A stretch of 25,000 nucleotides of DNA from Glandiceps talaboti (taxonomy: Eukaryota; Hemichordata; Enteropneusta; Spengelidae). The first letter of the stretch is position 1; every line of letters begins with the position of its first letter. Shown here piece after piece: positions 11,362-22,068 of this stretch. The stretch is taken from the NCBI RefSeq assembly GCF_964340395.1, contig NC_135556.1, forward strand, positions 21,510,223 to 21,535,222, in the 5' to 3' direction. Made by a program: the position numbers and the translations under genes. The notes under the pieces are model-generated. The model saw only the letters and a program-made list of their open reading frames with translations, was not told where the DNA came from and made no database searches.

Positions 11362-11422
11362 AGTGTGTGTAGGTGTATGTGTGTATGTGTGTGTCTGTGT
11401 ATGTGTGTGTGTGTGTGTGTGT
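11362..11422. repeat. Interrupted (GT)n microsatellite
   Basis: A GT tract with AG, AT and CT interruptions in its left half and a pure stretch at 11403-11422. Long GT tracts can adopt Z-DNA. Confidence 0.9.
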
Positions 11423-11452
11423 TTCATACTGAGATTAAAGTTTGCGAATTGC

Positions 11453-11480
11453 AGTAAGCTTACTTGATAGTAAGCTTACT
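11453..11480. repeat. Twin copies of a 12-bp palindrome
   Basis: AGTAAGCTTACT is a perfect palindrome and occurs at 11453-11464 and again at 11469-11480, separated by TGAT. The arrangement is at once a direct and an inverted repeat. A pair of dimer binding sites is one reading. A small tandem duplication is the simpler one. Confidence 0.7.
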
Positions 11481-12147
11481 TATCTGAAGCCAAATAGTTT
11501 ACTCTGACGCAGTTTCAGTACTTTTAGCGTCACTAGGCAAAATATTATTTCAGGATGTGAGGAATTGACGAGGATAAAAGAATATGTACATTGTCAAAGT
11601 GGAAATGATAGTCGTAAAACATTACTGTCATCTTATATACATTTTGTATCACGCTATTTCCAAACGGTTGATTGCATTCAATAATGATACATATTGACAG
11701 TTGCTACTTTTCATATAACAAATATTATATCATTAAATGTATTCCCTCATAATGTTAGTGAAGATTGGTCAATTGAAGTGGGATCTGTATCCAACATTGC
11801 ACAGTTTTTAAATGGGGCCCCATATTCTACAAATCAGATCTGGGTCAACACAGTGTGGACAGGATGGTTATATATGCATAAAGAGGCCTGGGGACTATGC
11901 AAGCTTTTCATATGTGTTTTTTTAACTGACAGTCACCCAGCTTTCTAGACATCCATGAATTCCTGATTAAACGTTCTATGAGTTATTACATATGGTTGAA
12001 TATGCAGCAATGACTCGATGATAAACAAAGCTAACTCACCAAGTACCAAACTTAAATGTAGTTTTCCTATGTCCATAAATACTTGAGGGGCCTGGGGTTT
12101 AGTTCAATCATCACTGGTATTCGTTAAATTGATATGAGCACTACTTA
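11481..12147. other. Non-coding stretch with an 84-codon frame
   Basis: The plus frame 11694-11948 is Trp- and Asn-rich toward its end. I recognise no domain, and neither end has a clear splice site. No other feature was seen. Confidence 0.45.
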
Positions 12148-12296
12148 AGCAATATACCACCTCCTGGGGATGGTATACCCCAAAGGTTTTGAACAGTTGA
12201 CGACATATACATACGCATGAGTATCAGCGAATGCATATGTGGAGTCAACAAGTCAAAACCAAGGGGTATACCCTACCCAGGGGGTGGTTTATTGCT
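12148..12296. mobile_element. Foldback (MITE-like) element, 53-54 bp arms
   Basis: The left arm (12148-12201) and right arm (12244-12296) are inverted repeats of roughly 80% identity, around a 42-base loop. Shared blocks are AGCAATA, ACCACC, CCTGGG, GGTATACCCC, GGTTTTGA and GTTGAC. The sequence stands out as GC-richer than its flanks. There is no coding capacity. Short, symmetrical foldbacks like this are typical of non-autonomous DNA transposons, but no clear target-site duplication can be read because the A/T-rich flanks are ambiguous. The family is not recognised. Confidence 0.6.
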
Positions 12297-12432
12297 AATA
12301 TATTCTACCAGTACATTGAAATTTGCAACGAAACTTATAACAATACGGTAAAACAAACTGCACTTTGGAATCAAAATGAAGTGCAGATATAGATCGGCCC
12401 CAGAACCTGAATAACTGTTGAATTTCAATTGC

Positions 12433-12468
12433 GATTCCTTCCATTACTATGATTCCTTCCATCGCTAT
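12433..12468. repeat. Tandem duplication of 18 bp
   Basis: GATTCCTTCCAT is followed by TACTAT in the first copy and CGCTAT in the second. Only two positions differ. The event is local and no frame effect can be judged. Confidence 0.85.
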
Positions 12469-13531
12469 GAAGTCAAGGACAACGTCACTAAATTGATATT
12501 TAAACGATGAATAGTTTAATACTTGCTCTGTGTATTTAGTGACTAGTTCATTTGTGAATGGTCTGAAGTTTGATTCGTTTTTGCGACGGATTTACGTACA
12601 TGATCTACTTCACTGTGTCTGCATTTTATGGAGCCAAAAACGACGCTGTAGGCTTTATCAACAGTTAATCTGTGCAAGATAGAACTTGTGAAAGATTTGG
12701 AGTAAATCTCGCGAAACACGCCGGATAGTTTCTACTAGCTAAACCCATAGAAACGACAACGGAGGCTAAGGCCGCCAAATATATGTTCGTGAAGTTGGAC
12801 TAATCACAGTAAATTCTATAGGAACATGTTTTTAATATCGACCTTGCAGTAAGGGTATTATCTGTTGATTCTAATTTGCGTTTGACACGTGTATCACATA
12901 ACGAAAAAGAATAGATTTCATTGCTTATCTGCACCTATAGGTTAGCTCATCTTTTGACCTTTCAACATCAAGAGGTACAAATCCTACAGACAAAGTCGCA
13001 CAAATATGGTTACCTTTGCAGATTTATAGCAGATAACTGCGTTTGTATATACGGAAGGAGTGCTAATATCCATCACGCAAAAGAAGCATGACAATTGTTA
13101 ATTTTGAGAGAAGCAAATCATTAACGAGTCGACTGTGAGTAGCTCAAATCCTGTATAATCCTTTTAAAGAAAAGAGCGCATTATGCGATAATTGTAACAT
13201 GGTTCAGACCACCTGGGACATGGAGCTATAAGCCCTAATGGCATTAAATACTAGATTTATGGGAAGATTTGGCGTTACGAGAAGTAACCAAACATGTTAG
13301 GTTGAAACACATTTGTCCAATAAATACAGATGGGGTGTTACATGAATTTCAAACAAATTTAAATCTATTGAAAATGGAAACACTAGAGTAATACATAATG
13401 TTCAGAAGTCTGAACGCCAATATCACTCTCGGAACACGTATGATTTGACTTTCGAATACATGCTGTGAAAGAAATAGTATTGCTTAGCTCAGAAGTGGCA
13501 AATAGATCTAGGCATAAAGACGTTTCCTAGT
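12469..13531. other. Non-coding stretch with one 16-bp palindrome
   Basis: The only structure seen is the inverted repeat GTTCAGA-AG-TCTGAAC at 13400-13415. No gene was recognised. The base composition at 12600-12780 is slightly more CpG-rich than its surroundings. Confidence 0.5.
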
Positions 13532-13537
13532 AAACAA

Positions 13538-13588
<51 letters not shown>
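13532..13588. repeat. (AAAC)n then (GACA)n array
   Basis: About three AAAC units pass into about eleven GACA units. In reverse complement this is the same GTCT-then-GTTT layout as 9289-9350. The Cys-Leu-Ser-Val minus frame is an artefact. Confidence 0.95.
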
Positions 13589-15411
13589 TATAAATTGACT
13601 GACCAGACACCCACAGGCAATCAAGGCAACTGACCGAGAGGCAGACAAACAAATCTTTTGAAAATAACACTTCAGATCGATGTTGAAGTATGATCTAATT
13701 TCCTCGTTAAACATTTTCACAAGCCAAAGTGATTTAGAATATTTAACCGTTTCAATTAGAATATGCCGGTGTTATTGTAGGATTGAAGTTAAACCCTTCT
13801 CTGATGTCTCACACACTGTCATAGACATTTGCTTTTATTGGGCAGTATTTCATGTGGCTTTATGGTGACAGATTTTGTGCTAAACAAAAAAACTAATCAG
13901 TTATTTAAGAAGGGCAATTACTTATATCTTAGGTTTTATTCCTCAACTTAGACTACAGTATACTCCAGTTGTTATCGTTATGGAAAATGACTTGTCCTTA
14001 ATTATATCCACTAATCAATAAGTGTAACAAGCGATCTAGACGTGACACAGAGGCGAATCTAATCGACATTGCCGTTTTAGTAGTATTTGTCAGGTCAATG
14101 GTGAAGAGAGGAATCACATGTAAGTGCTGGGGAAGGGGTTGATAAAATCTACATTCGCTCAATAGTATGAATGTTAGTCTTGTTTGTGGACAGGTAGATT
14201 GCGGTCTACCCAGACCGTCACAGCTTTGCACGTCGTGTGTTTTATAAATGGATCATAGGAGGATAGAAAATGAAGGATAAAGATCAATTTATTAAAGTTA
14301 GTTTTGTTTTTCTCGTGTATTTCCTGACATCTGATCCATTGCATCAGCTCAGGTGAACTTTTTCGTCGGTGGCAGCTGCTTGCTGAGCTAGTCACACTGT
14401 GTGTTTTTATTCATAATTTACTTTAATTATTAAAAGCATGTATTGATTTGGCACGATACACCACAAAATGGTAGAGAATTTTAATACCAAAGGGGTTGAT
14501 ATAATGTTGCCGTCCATGATAAGTAAACATTCGATTAAACTAGAATGGAATTCATAGTACCATCGAATATGATCACGTGCAAACTTCACATTACCAGGAC
14601 ATCACTGACGTCTTTTTTCCCTGTGTTGTTTTTGGTCAAATTGCTCGAAGGAAATATAGCTGCAGATTATTTAGTAAGTTTACTAACTTATACTAGGATA
14701 TCAGGTAAATTGCTGTAACCATTGTCATTTTAAAGACCCGTGATTCAGTGCCAGGTTATCCCATTAGTACTATCTTACCACTGGAGACATAAGGAGAACA
14801 AAAGATCATTCTGTTGTTCAGAACCAACTTTGCAGTTTTTCCAACCAAATCTTGTTCCTACTTTTGCATGCTCCCTTAAGTCTACACAAACGAAATACCA
14901 TGATACTTGTAAAGAACCTGCTCAAGACCTCAACAGATTAATATGTCTGATCGATTCATCTTGTTTGTCTGAAAAAATTTCAACAAAAAACGACACTTTA
15001 ATCAGATAAATGAGCGAGTAACAAATTCTTTGAAACATACTAATATAGATGAGGAATATCGAGAAACTTAATTAAAGGCAAGCGAGAAGAATGAAACTTG
15101 ATCAATGGCACTTGAATCTACACTGGTTTACTTACTCTTTGACGTATCACACACGTTTGTCGATACAATATGTTAACCGATTTGGTTGATACAGCGTTAT
15201 AAAACGTTTGCTTAAGAAATGCTACACTACGCAAATACTAAGTTTTCTATTTCACGGTGTGTGGTCAACAGCTGCTAAGTTGAATTAAATATCCTTTAGG
15301 TATGGAAGATGAATATTATTTACCACGAAAATATCGTATATATTTATTGTAATTTCAATTTAATCACCTCGTGTCGTTAAAACGTATGTAATTGTATGCT
15401 TACCTTTATTT
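13589..15411. other. AT-rich non-coding stretch
   Basis: Overlapping short frames on both strands (13680-13868 plus; 13998-14231, 14174-14395 and 14407-14589 minus; 14740-15009 plus, 89 codons) have no recognisable family. Small inverted repeats are seen at about 14194-14209 (CGGTCT/AGACCG) and 14671-14686 (TTAGTAA/TTACTAA). Confidence 0.5.
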
Positions 15412-15430
15412 ACTCTCTCTCTCTCTCTCC
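15412..15430. repeat. Short (CT)n tract
   Basis: About nine CT units. On the minus strand this is a GA tract. It has no promoter context. Confidence 0.8.
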
Positions 15431-16577
<1,147 letters not shown>

Positions 16578-16620
16578 TGTGTGTGTGTGTGTGTGGGTGG
16601 GGGTGAGGTGGGGTGTGTGT
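16578..16620. repeat. (GT)n tract grading into a G-rich block
   Basis: A GT run to about 16596 changes to GGGTGGGGGTGAGGTGGGG (16595-16613) and back to GT. The G-rich part has three runs of three or more G plus a GG, so a plus-strand quadruplex is possible. The tract at 21257-21362 has a similar GT and G-rich make-up. Confidence 0.85.
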
Positions 16621-17470
16621 TAATGTTTTCTTCAGCAAACATATCAAACTATAAAGCCATGAACGTACTCGATATATTCACTGCAGTTCACCGATCTTAA
16701 AGTGTCTTATTTTCAAATGACATTTGCGTTCGCATAACATGTGTGGTATAAGAAAAAAGGCACTTAGTGAAACTTATACATAAAGAAAAGTTCGATTATT
16801 TAAGACAAATCTCGATTCAATTAGCTTTGCGCATGTTCATGGGGAGATTTTCCGGTATTATTGCACTTAATGGTGCAAACTCGATATGTACTCGGTTAGA
16901 GATAATGGCACATGACATAGACAGTGACCCTTGGGTAATAGCACGATACCTTATCTGGCTGTATGCCACAGCACGTGACTACAATGTTAATGTTATTGGA
17001 GTGTTGAGATTGTAGCTGTCCTGCGATGTATCACGCTTCCTTGTTTGTGTTTGTAGAATTATGCACACATAAATTTGCATATTTAACTCAATAGTTACAG
17101 TGTTTTAATTTGGACAAATAGAAAGGACAACGTCTCATAAACTCTAAACCGAGAAAGTAAGATGGGGAGAACGAGTGTTATGCATTTTTCACTTTTGATC
17201 AGTATTGTAGACGATAAACCCAATGAATATGCAAGGTAACTAATAATTATGCAAATCATGAGAAATTCAAAATGGCAACCTAGGTTAGATAGAAGGGACA
17301 ATTATAAAATTTGATTACATGTCTCTAAAATCATATTGACTACATGCTTTCAATATGCCAAATAAAAAAACCGTCTTTCATTCCGCAAACAAAGATCAAA
17401 AGGATATGATACCAAACGTTTACTGTTATTGTACATGATGCATTTTTCCACTGAATTTAATTAAAATGTA
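16621..17470. other. AT-rich non-coding stretch with an 82-codon frame
   Basis: The plus frame 16767-17015 and the minus frame 17095-17301 (68 codons, Leu/Ile/Ser-rich) are unassigned. No domain, splice pattern or RNA gene was seen. Confidence 0.45.
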
Positions 17471-17518
17471 CTTATGTTAACATCTTATTGGTTGGGAGAA
17501 ATAAGATTTTAACATAAG
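17471..17518. repeat. Near-perfect hairpin, 19-bp arms
   Basis: Arms CTTATGTTAACATCTTATT (17471-17489) and AATAAGATTTTAACATAAG (17500-17518) pair with one mismatch around a 10-base G-rich loop. This is the tightest non-microsatellite hairpin in the window. Candidates are a tiny foldback insertion or a structured transcript element. At 48 bases it is shorter than usual microRNA precursors, and the flanks do not extend the stem. Confidence 0.75.
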
Positions 17519-17813
17519 CAAATATATCTGCGTTGTGTTGAATTAGTGAATAGCAATAGTAGTGAACAAGTTTGTCAAAGGAATTGACTGAGATTATGAC
17601 TAAAAGGATATATATACTTCACATGGTTGCTTTTAGTTCTTTTAGACATGTGTAAACGATTTTCTTTCATGCACATTCTAGCTCAGGGTAAACGCAAAAC
17701 ATGATTACACACAAAATAAGTATCTGCATCTCTACATACTATAATCAATTCGATTGTGTGTTTGCTTTTATACTAGAGTAGTGAGAACCCTTAGGTCACG
17801 AGTAGTTTCCTTG

Positions 17814-18293
17814 GCTGAAGAAAAATGAAGAACAATATTGAGGATTGATGATTCAGTTAAGCAGCTGGTAAGCTGGACAGTTACCACTATGAGTTATTTT
17901 ATATTTCTAAATTTACCTATAGCTGTGAGGACACTGGGCCAACTTTGCTTACAGGGACTGTCTCATAGTAATTGGTACAATGTACATGAACATTTCCAGC
18001 TCTGATTTCAATCTTTGAATGAAGCCGTGTATTTCCTCCACCTTGGTTCATTTTCCATATCATATTATGTATAGCTGATGGCATCAGTCTAAAAGAAAAG
18101 TAGAAATCGACACAATGGATAGTACACTGCGATGCATATCTCCACGGGATTTTCACAAATTTTGCAACAATCGGCGTCTAATTTACCTGTCCGAGGGCTA
18201 CGCAATAAAGTATTCTAACGTTGTTCTTGTGTGCATTGAAGGAATCTAATCATACTATGTCATTAATGGAAAGGAATAGATTGTGCAGTGTAG
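17814..18293 (-). other. Candidate spliced transcript or decayed gene (minus strand)
   Basis: Reading the minus strand, a pyrimidine-rich stretch ending CCCCAG opens a putative exon at 18293, which ends CAG/GTAAAT at 18187. A 98-base intron ends CTTTTCTTTTAG. A 172-base exon (18088-17917) ends TAG/GTAAAT. A 102-base intron ends TTTTTCTTCAG and opens a third exon at 17814. Frames do not join cleanly. Exon 1 has one long frame broken by a single TGA. Exon 2 is fully open in only one frame, and that frame ends in TAG exactly at the donor. The join needed to connect them is off by one base. It may be a non-coding RNA, a pseudogene, or chance splice matches. No protein family was recognised. Confidence 0.25.
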
Positions 18294-18430
18294 CTGGGGA
18301 CAATGTATTAGACAAATAGATGTAGCTGAATGCAGTAACCAACAGGCTTGTGGACATGTATGTTGCTAGGTGACCTAGTTCGTGTAATTAATAACCCAAC
18401 CTTACTTCCTCAAAATTTCTCAAAGATACT

Positions 18431-18642
18431 ATCAATTGACATTAATCATATATATGATTTAAAAAGTAGTATGAATTGTCATAAACCATAGAAATGATAT
18501 AAAATAAAATATGAATTGACATAAACCATACATATGATATAAATATGATATGAATTGACATAAACCATACATATGATAATTATAACATGTAATATGCATT
18601 GTCATAAACCATACATTTGACATAAAATGTCACATGAATTCC
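18431..18642. repeat. Minisatellite, ~40-bp unit, five copies plus a partial
   Basis: Units start at 18431, 18471, 18511, 18550, 18594 and (partial) 18634, with lengths 40, 40, 39, 44 and 40. Each begins ATGAATTG, or a close variant, followed by A/TCATAAACCATA and CATATGAT. The second to fourth units are nearly identical and the outer ones more diverged, as expected when unequal exchange homogenises the middle of an array. Confidence 0.9.
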
Positions 18643-18720
18643 AACAGTTCGTGGTTGCAGACTAGCATTACACATTGACAGTAGCAATAGTCTTTTTCAG
18701 TCAAGTAGAAATAATCTTAA

Positions 18721-18857
18721 TTAATTGATTGGTTGGTTGGTTGGTTGGTTGGTTGGTTGGTTGGTTGGATGGATGGATCGTTGGTTGGTTGGTTGGTTGG
18801 TTGGTTGGTTGGTTGGTTGGTTGACTGACTGACTGACTGACTGACTGACTGACTGAC

Positions 18858-18916
<59 letters not shown>

Positions 18917-19111
18917 GGGACTGACTGACTGACTGACTGACTGACTGACTGACTGACTGACCGACCGACCGACCGACCGTCTGACCGACTGACCAACGGA
19001 CGGACAGAGGGACAGTTGGGTGGGTGGTCAGATCAGTAGATGGACGGATGGATGGATGGGCGGGTGGGTGGGTGTTTGGGCTGGTTGGTTGGTTGGTTGG
19101 CTGGTTGATTG
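18721..19111. repeat. Mosaic tetranucleotide array of GGTT/GGAT/GACT/GATT/GACC blocks
   Basis: In order: GGTT (18726-18767), GGAT (18768-18779), GGTT (18781-18823), GACT (to 18859), GATT (to 18916), a GGGA break, GACT (18920-18960), GACC (to about 18978), a mixed section of GGAC, GGAT and GGGT (about 18980-19075), and GGTT again (19082-19100). Neighbouring blocks mostly differ by one or two substitutions. The array returns to GGTT and GACT after other motifs. The minus-strand Gln-Ser-Val and Asn-Gln-Pro frames are artefacts. Confidence 0.95.
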
Positions 19112-19833
19112 GTAGCTTGAACGAACTTGTATGTTAGTTTTTTGCTTGATTTATGAATCGAAAGATTGGGTGGCGGACGAACAGACAGGGCCAAAAGGCA
19201 GACAAAGCCTGGCGTCATTAGACATCATATTTGATTTACTGTACATTCAACGAATGATTCATATTACATTGATTGTACTGATTGTATCAAATTTAGCAGT
19301 TTACTATCTAAGGCAATCAATAGGCAAATTAATATTTTATGTCAGGTATTAGAAATCGTTATAGAAATGAAATAAAACTGACTTTAAATGTCCACTTGGA
19401 GATAATGGACCTGAACGATTAAATGCAAGCCAGGTCTCAGTACACTCAATAACTGTGGCTAATGTGAAGTTAATTAATATTGGCAATTTTTGTTTGAAAT
19501 ATTTTCCCCACCCGTATAGCTAGACTGACGTACTTATTTACAAATTGTTTGAAATCAAACATAATTCTAACGACCACACTTTTTCTTCAATCTGATAACC
19601 ACTTAGCAAAATTGCTTTGATTGAATTCATGATTATGTGTAATCCTCATCACCAATCAGCGGTAAAACCTCAGTAATGAACCTTGAGTTTTCGATAATCC
19701 CTTTCTAAAAACCTAAAGAAAGTGTTGCATATAGAGAGAGCATAGCGACTTATCTGAGGCAAAGTTTACGAAATGTAAAGAAGTCTGTTAATGCTTTTAG
19801 CAGTCTGAGAATCATCCCCGGGAGGCACAGATG
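19112..19833. other. AT-rich non-coding stretch
   Basis: The 73-codon plus frame 19131-19352 begins at the array edge and has no recognised domain. Nothing else was seen. Confidence 0.5.
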
Positions 19834-19891
19834 TGATATAATGCCGCAGGTATTATCACAGGTGATACCTAGATCATGTGGCATTATATCA
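19834..19891. repeat. Two-tier inverted repeat
   Basis: A perfect 12-bp outer stem (TGATATAATGCC with GGCATTATATCA) encloses a smaller one in which AGGTATTATCAC pairs with GTGATACCT by bulging two or three bases. The unpaired bases between tiers are unequal (2 against 9). It could be a small foldback element or a structured RNA. There is no family match from memory. Confidence 0.7.
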
Positions 19892-20429
19892 AAATGCTGT
19901 CTTGAAGTCGAAAATGCTTTTAAACTTGATCCAAATGGTTGTAACATTTGAGTGATATGATTCCCCTCTGGCGATGTATTATAGATACAGAGAGAGCCTA
20001 GTTTTGAAAATATTAATGACGATTTGACTAGAAAGTAAAGATCGGCCCTTACTGACTCAAGCCTCGTTTTTACGTCATAAGTTGAGGTATTGTCGTGAAT
20101 ATCAGATTATGTGTTTGTATGCAGGTCCGTACGTTTGTGTGTATACACGATAGCTAAAAATCTACTGGACTGGTTTTAACGAAATTTTGTACACTTCTTT
20201 GTTCCAGTTACCCACAAGTGCTGATTAGATTGAAATCCATACACTGACAAGCTATATTTTGCAGGCTATACCAGAGTCCTTTGCCTTTTATCAACTATAA
20301 ACTATGCTATTATTAGATCTTGTTAATTATACTTCCATGAGTAGAAGACTTGATGTTTTAATACAAGGAGTGTATTCGAGTGAGAAGTTGATTGTCATTG
20401 ACATTTTATGGAGCCATCAGTAATTACAA
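19892..20429. other. AT-rich non-coding stretch
   Basis: No feature was recognised on either strand. Confidence 0.55.
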
Positions 20430-20480
20430 GGGGAGGGGGAGGGAAATCAGGCCCCAGCTGTTGCTTAAAACCCCCTCCCT
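20430..20480. repeat. G-rich block with C-rich partner
   Basis: GGGGAGGGGGAGGG (20430-20443) is followed 27 bases later by CCCCCTCCCT (20471-20480), which can pair with most of it. The two could form a strong G/C hairpin in otherwise A/T-rich DNA, or the first could join a quadruplex if a fourth G-run is recruited. Confidence 0.7.
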
Positions 20481-21256
20481 AATAAAAAAGACACACTTGT
20501 GGTTTTAGACCTGACACATAATCAATGTTTGCTTTATTACATATCTCTTACATATCTCAGAATATTGATTTGTCTATTTCTCAGGTTTTCACTTTGTTTT
20601 GTTTTACATGTACCTGCATTAGCAGACAAGGAGATTTTGAAGTTTTACAAACTACTATAGCTTACGATTAATTCAAAGATCTAAGGCAGAGATGTTCCTA
20701 TACCAATCACTTTGCCATAATCAACATTTCACGCTTACAAAGACTCTATACATTGATAATTGTTTCGTTCATGTGATTTTGTGAACCATCGACCGCTGTT
20801 TACCTTCTGTGAAAATCTCATCTATTAATACTGTTTATATCGTCACTGCACGTCCATAATTGTGTCATTTTTTATTGAGGGAGGGGTTCACTATTTCGTC
20901 AACAAGAATCAAAGCCTTTATACCATGGACGTTCAGTTTGTATCTGGATTTTGATCTTGTCGTATCATCTTGGACACGACGTTGAGAACAAGGTAGTGAT
21001 GTAGCAATAGTGATACCATGCTTTGAAATTGTCTACACTGCATACTACATGTATCTAGATAGATAATAGCACGCTTGCAATAACTCTGTCATGTAATACC
21101 AAAAGTTGTATATAATATCTGGAGAAGAACATTTTGTGGTTGTATACCCTGTATTGTCTGCTTCATGAGAATGTTACTAAGAATCCCCAAGGAACTATGA
21201 TAAACGAGAATAAAATTCTGTTAATGAACGTTGTTGCTGTTGTTCATGGTGGTAGT
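20481..21256. other. AT-rich non-coding stretch
   Basis: No gene, RNA or repeat was recognised. A small G-rich patch (GAGGGAGGGG) occurs at about 20877-20886. Confidence 0.55.
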
Positions 21257-21362
21257 CTCCGTCCGTCCGTGCGTATATGTGTGTGTGGGGGGTGGGGGTG
21301 GTTTGTGAGAGTGTGTGTGTGTGTGTCTGTGTGTGTGTGTGTGTGTGTGTGTCTGTGTGTGA
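21257..21362. repeat. GTCC / GT / G-rich / GT compound tract
   Basis: Short GTCC units (21259-21270) lead into GT, then a G-rich block (about 21287-21301, with runs of six and five G), then a long GT run with two CT interruptions. The 107-codon plus frame and the Thr-His minus frame across it are artefacts. Confidence 0.9.
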
Positions 21363-22068
21363 GCGCAAACGCACAACCCTATACTATTTCTATCATACAC
21401 ATGTGCAAACCAGTTGCAAACTTCGTGCAAAGGTTAAATACTACAGTGGTTGGTTAACCTTTAATATGTAATAAGTCATCCCTAATTGTAATATATATCA
21501 GAAACGAAAACACATATTACGATGTATGATTTCAGTGTCCAGACCAATACAAGTAAAGTAACGAATAGTACCAACAGATTTCAGATCTCGTTACAGCAGT
21601 AATGACGGTTAAATGGCTTCTTTTTACTTCAAATGAATAACATACGAGCGCCAATACTGATATATCTCTTCTCTTTTAGTAATGGCTTCTTGACAAAAAG
21701 GAAGGCTTTCAATTGTAATTTGACTGCTCTGATGTCTTTAATACCATTGATCGTATAAGTTGTTTACATTTATACTATCATGTAAAACTTACCCGATAAC
21801 TTTTATCTGTCATTCAAATTTTTCCTTTACTGACTATATTTGTATGAGTCGTATTATTTTCATGTCGTTTTAATAAATTCTGTAATTGAGTACGTGTCAT
21901 TCAAAATTCATACGAATTAGGAGTGGGAATATGGGCAACAGATATAACTGAATATGTCAATTATGGCTTTGAAACCATGACAATAACAAAGGTTGTTATA
22001 CTGAAATGACAACTTAAACTAGGTATTCTCGTACAATACATGAAATGATAACATTTCTGGATTATGTT
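21363..22068. other. AT-rich non-coding stretch
   Basis: No feature was recognised. Confidence 0.6.

Noticed and set aside
11694-11948. 84-codon frame as a possible exon
   Set aside because: No acceptor or donor of good quality frames it and no family is recognised. Frames of this length are common in this window.
13201-13216. GGTTCAGACC as a possible tRNA or SINE B box
   Set aside because: It is one base short of the B-box spacing, and no A box, acceptor stem or cloverleaf can be built upstream.
17917-18156. 79-codon minus frame as an intact gene
   Set aside because: Its first part overlaps what looks like an intron with a strong acceptor, and its stop coincides with a donor. It is treated only as part of the uncertain exon cluster.
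18431-18642. CRISPR-like repeat array
   Set aside because: The ~40-bp units are directly adjacent with no unique spacers, there are no cas-like genes, and the setting is eukaryotic. It is a minisatellite.
18721-18996. Gln-Ser-Val / Asn-Gln-Ser low-complexity protein on the minus strand
   Set aside because: The frame is fully explained by GACT, GATT and GGTT tetranucleotide blocks.
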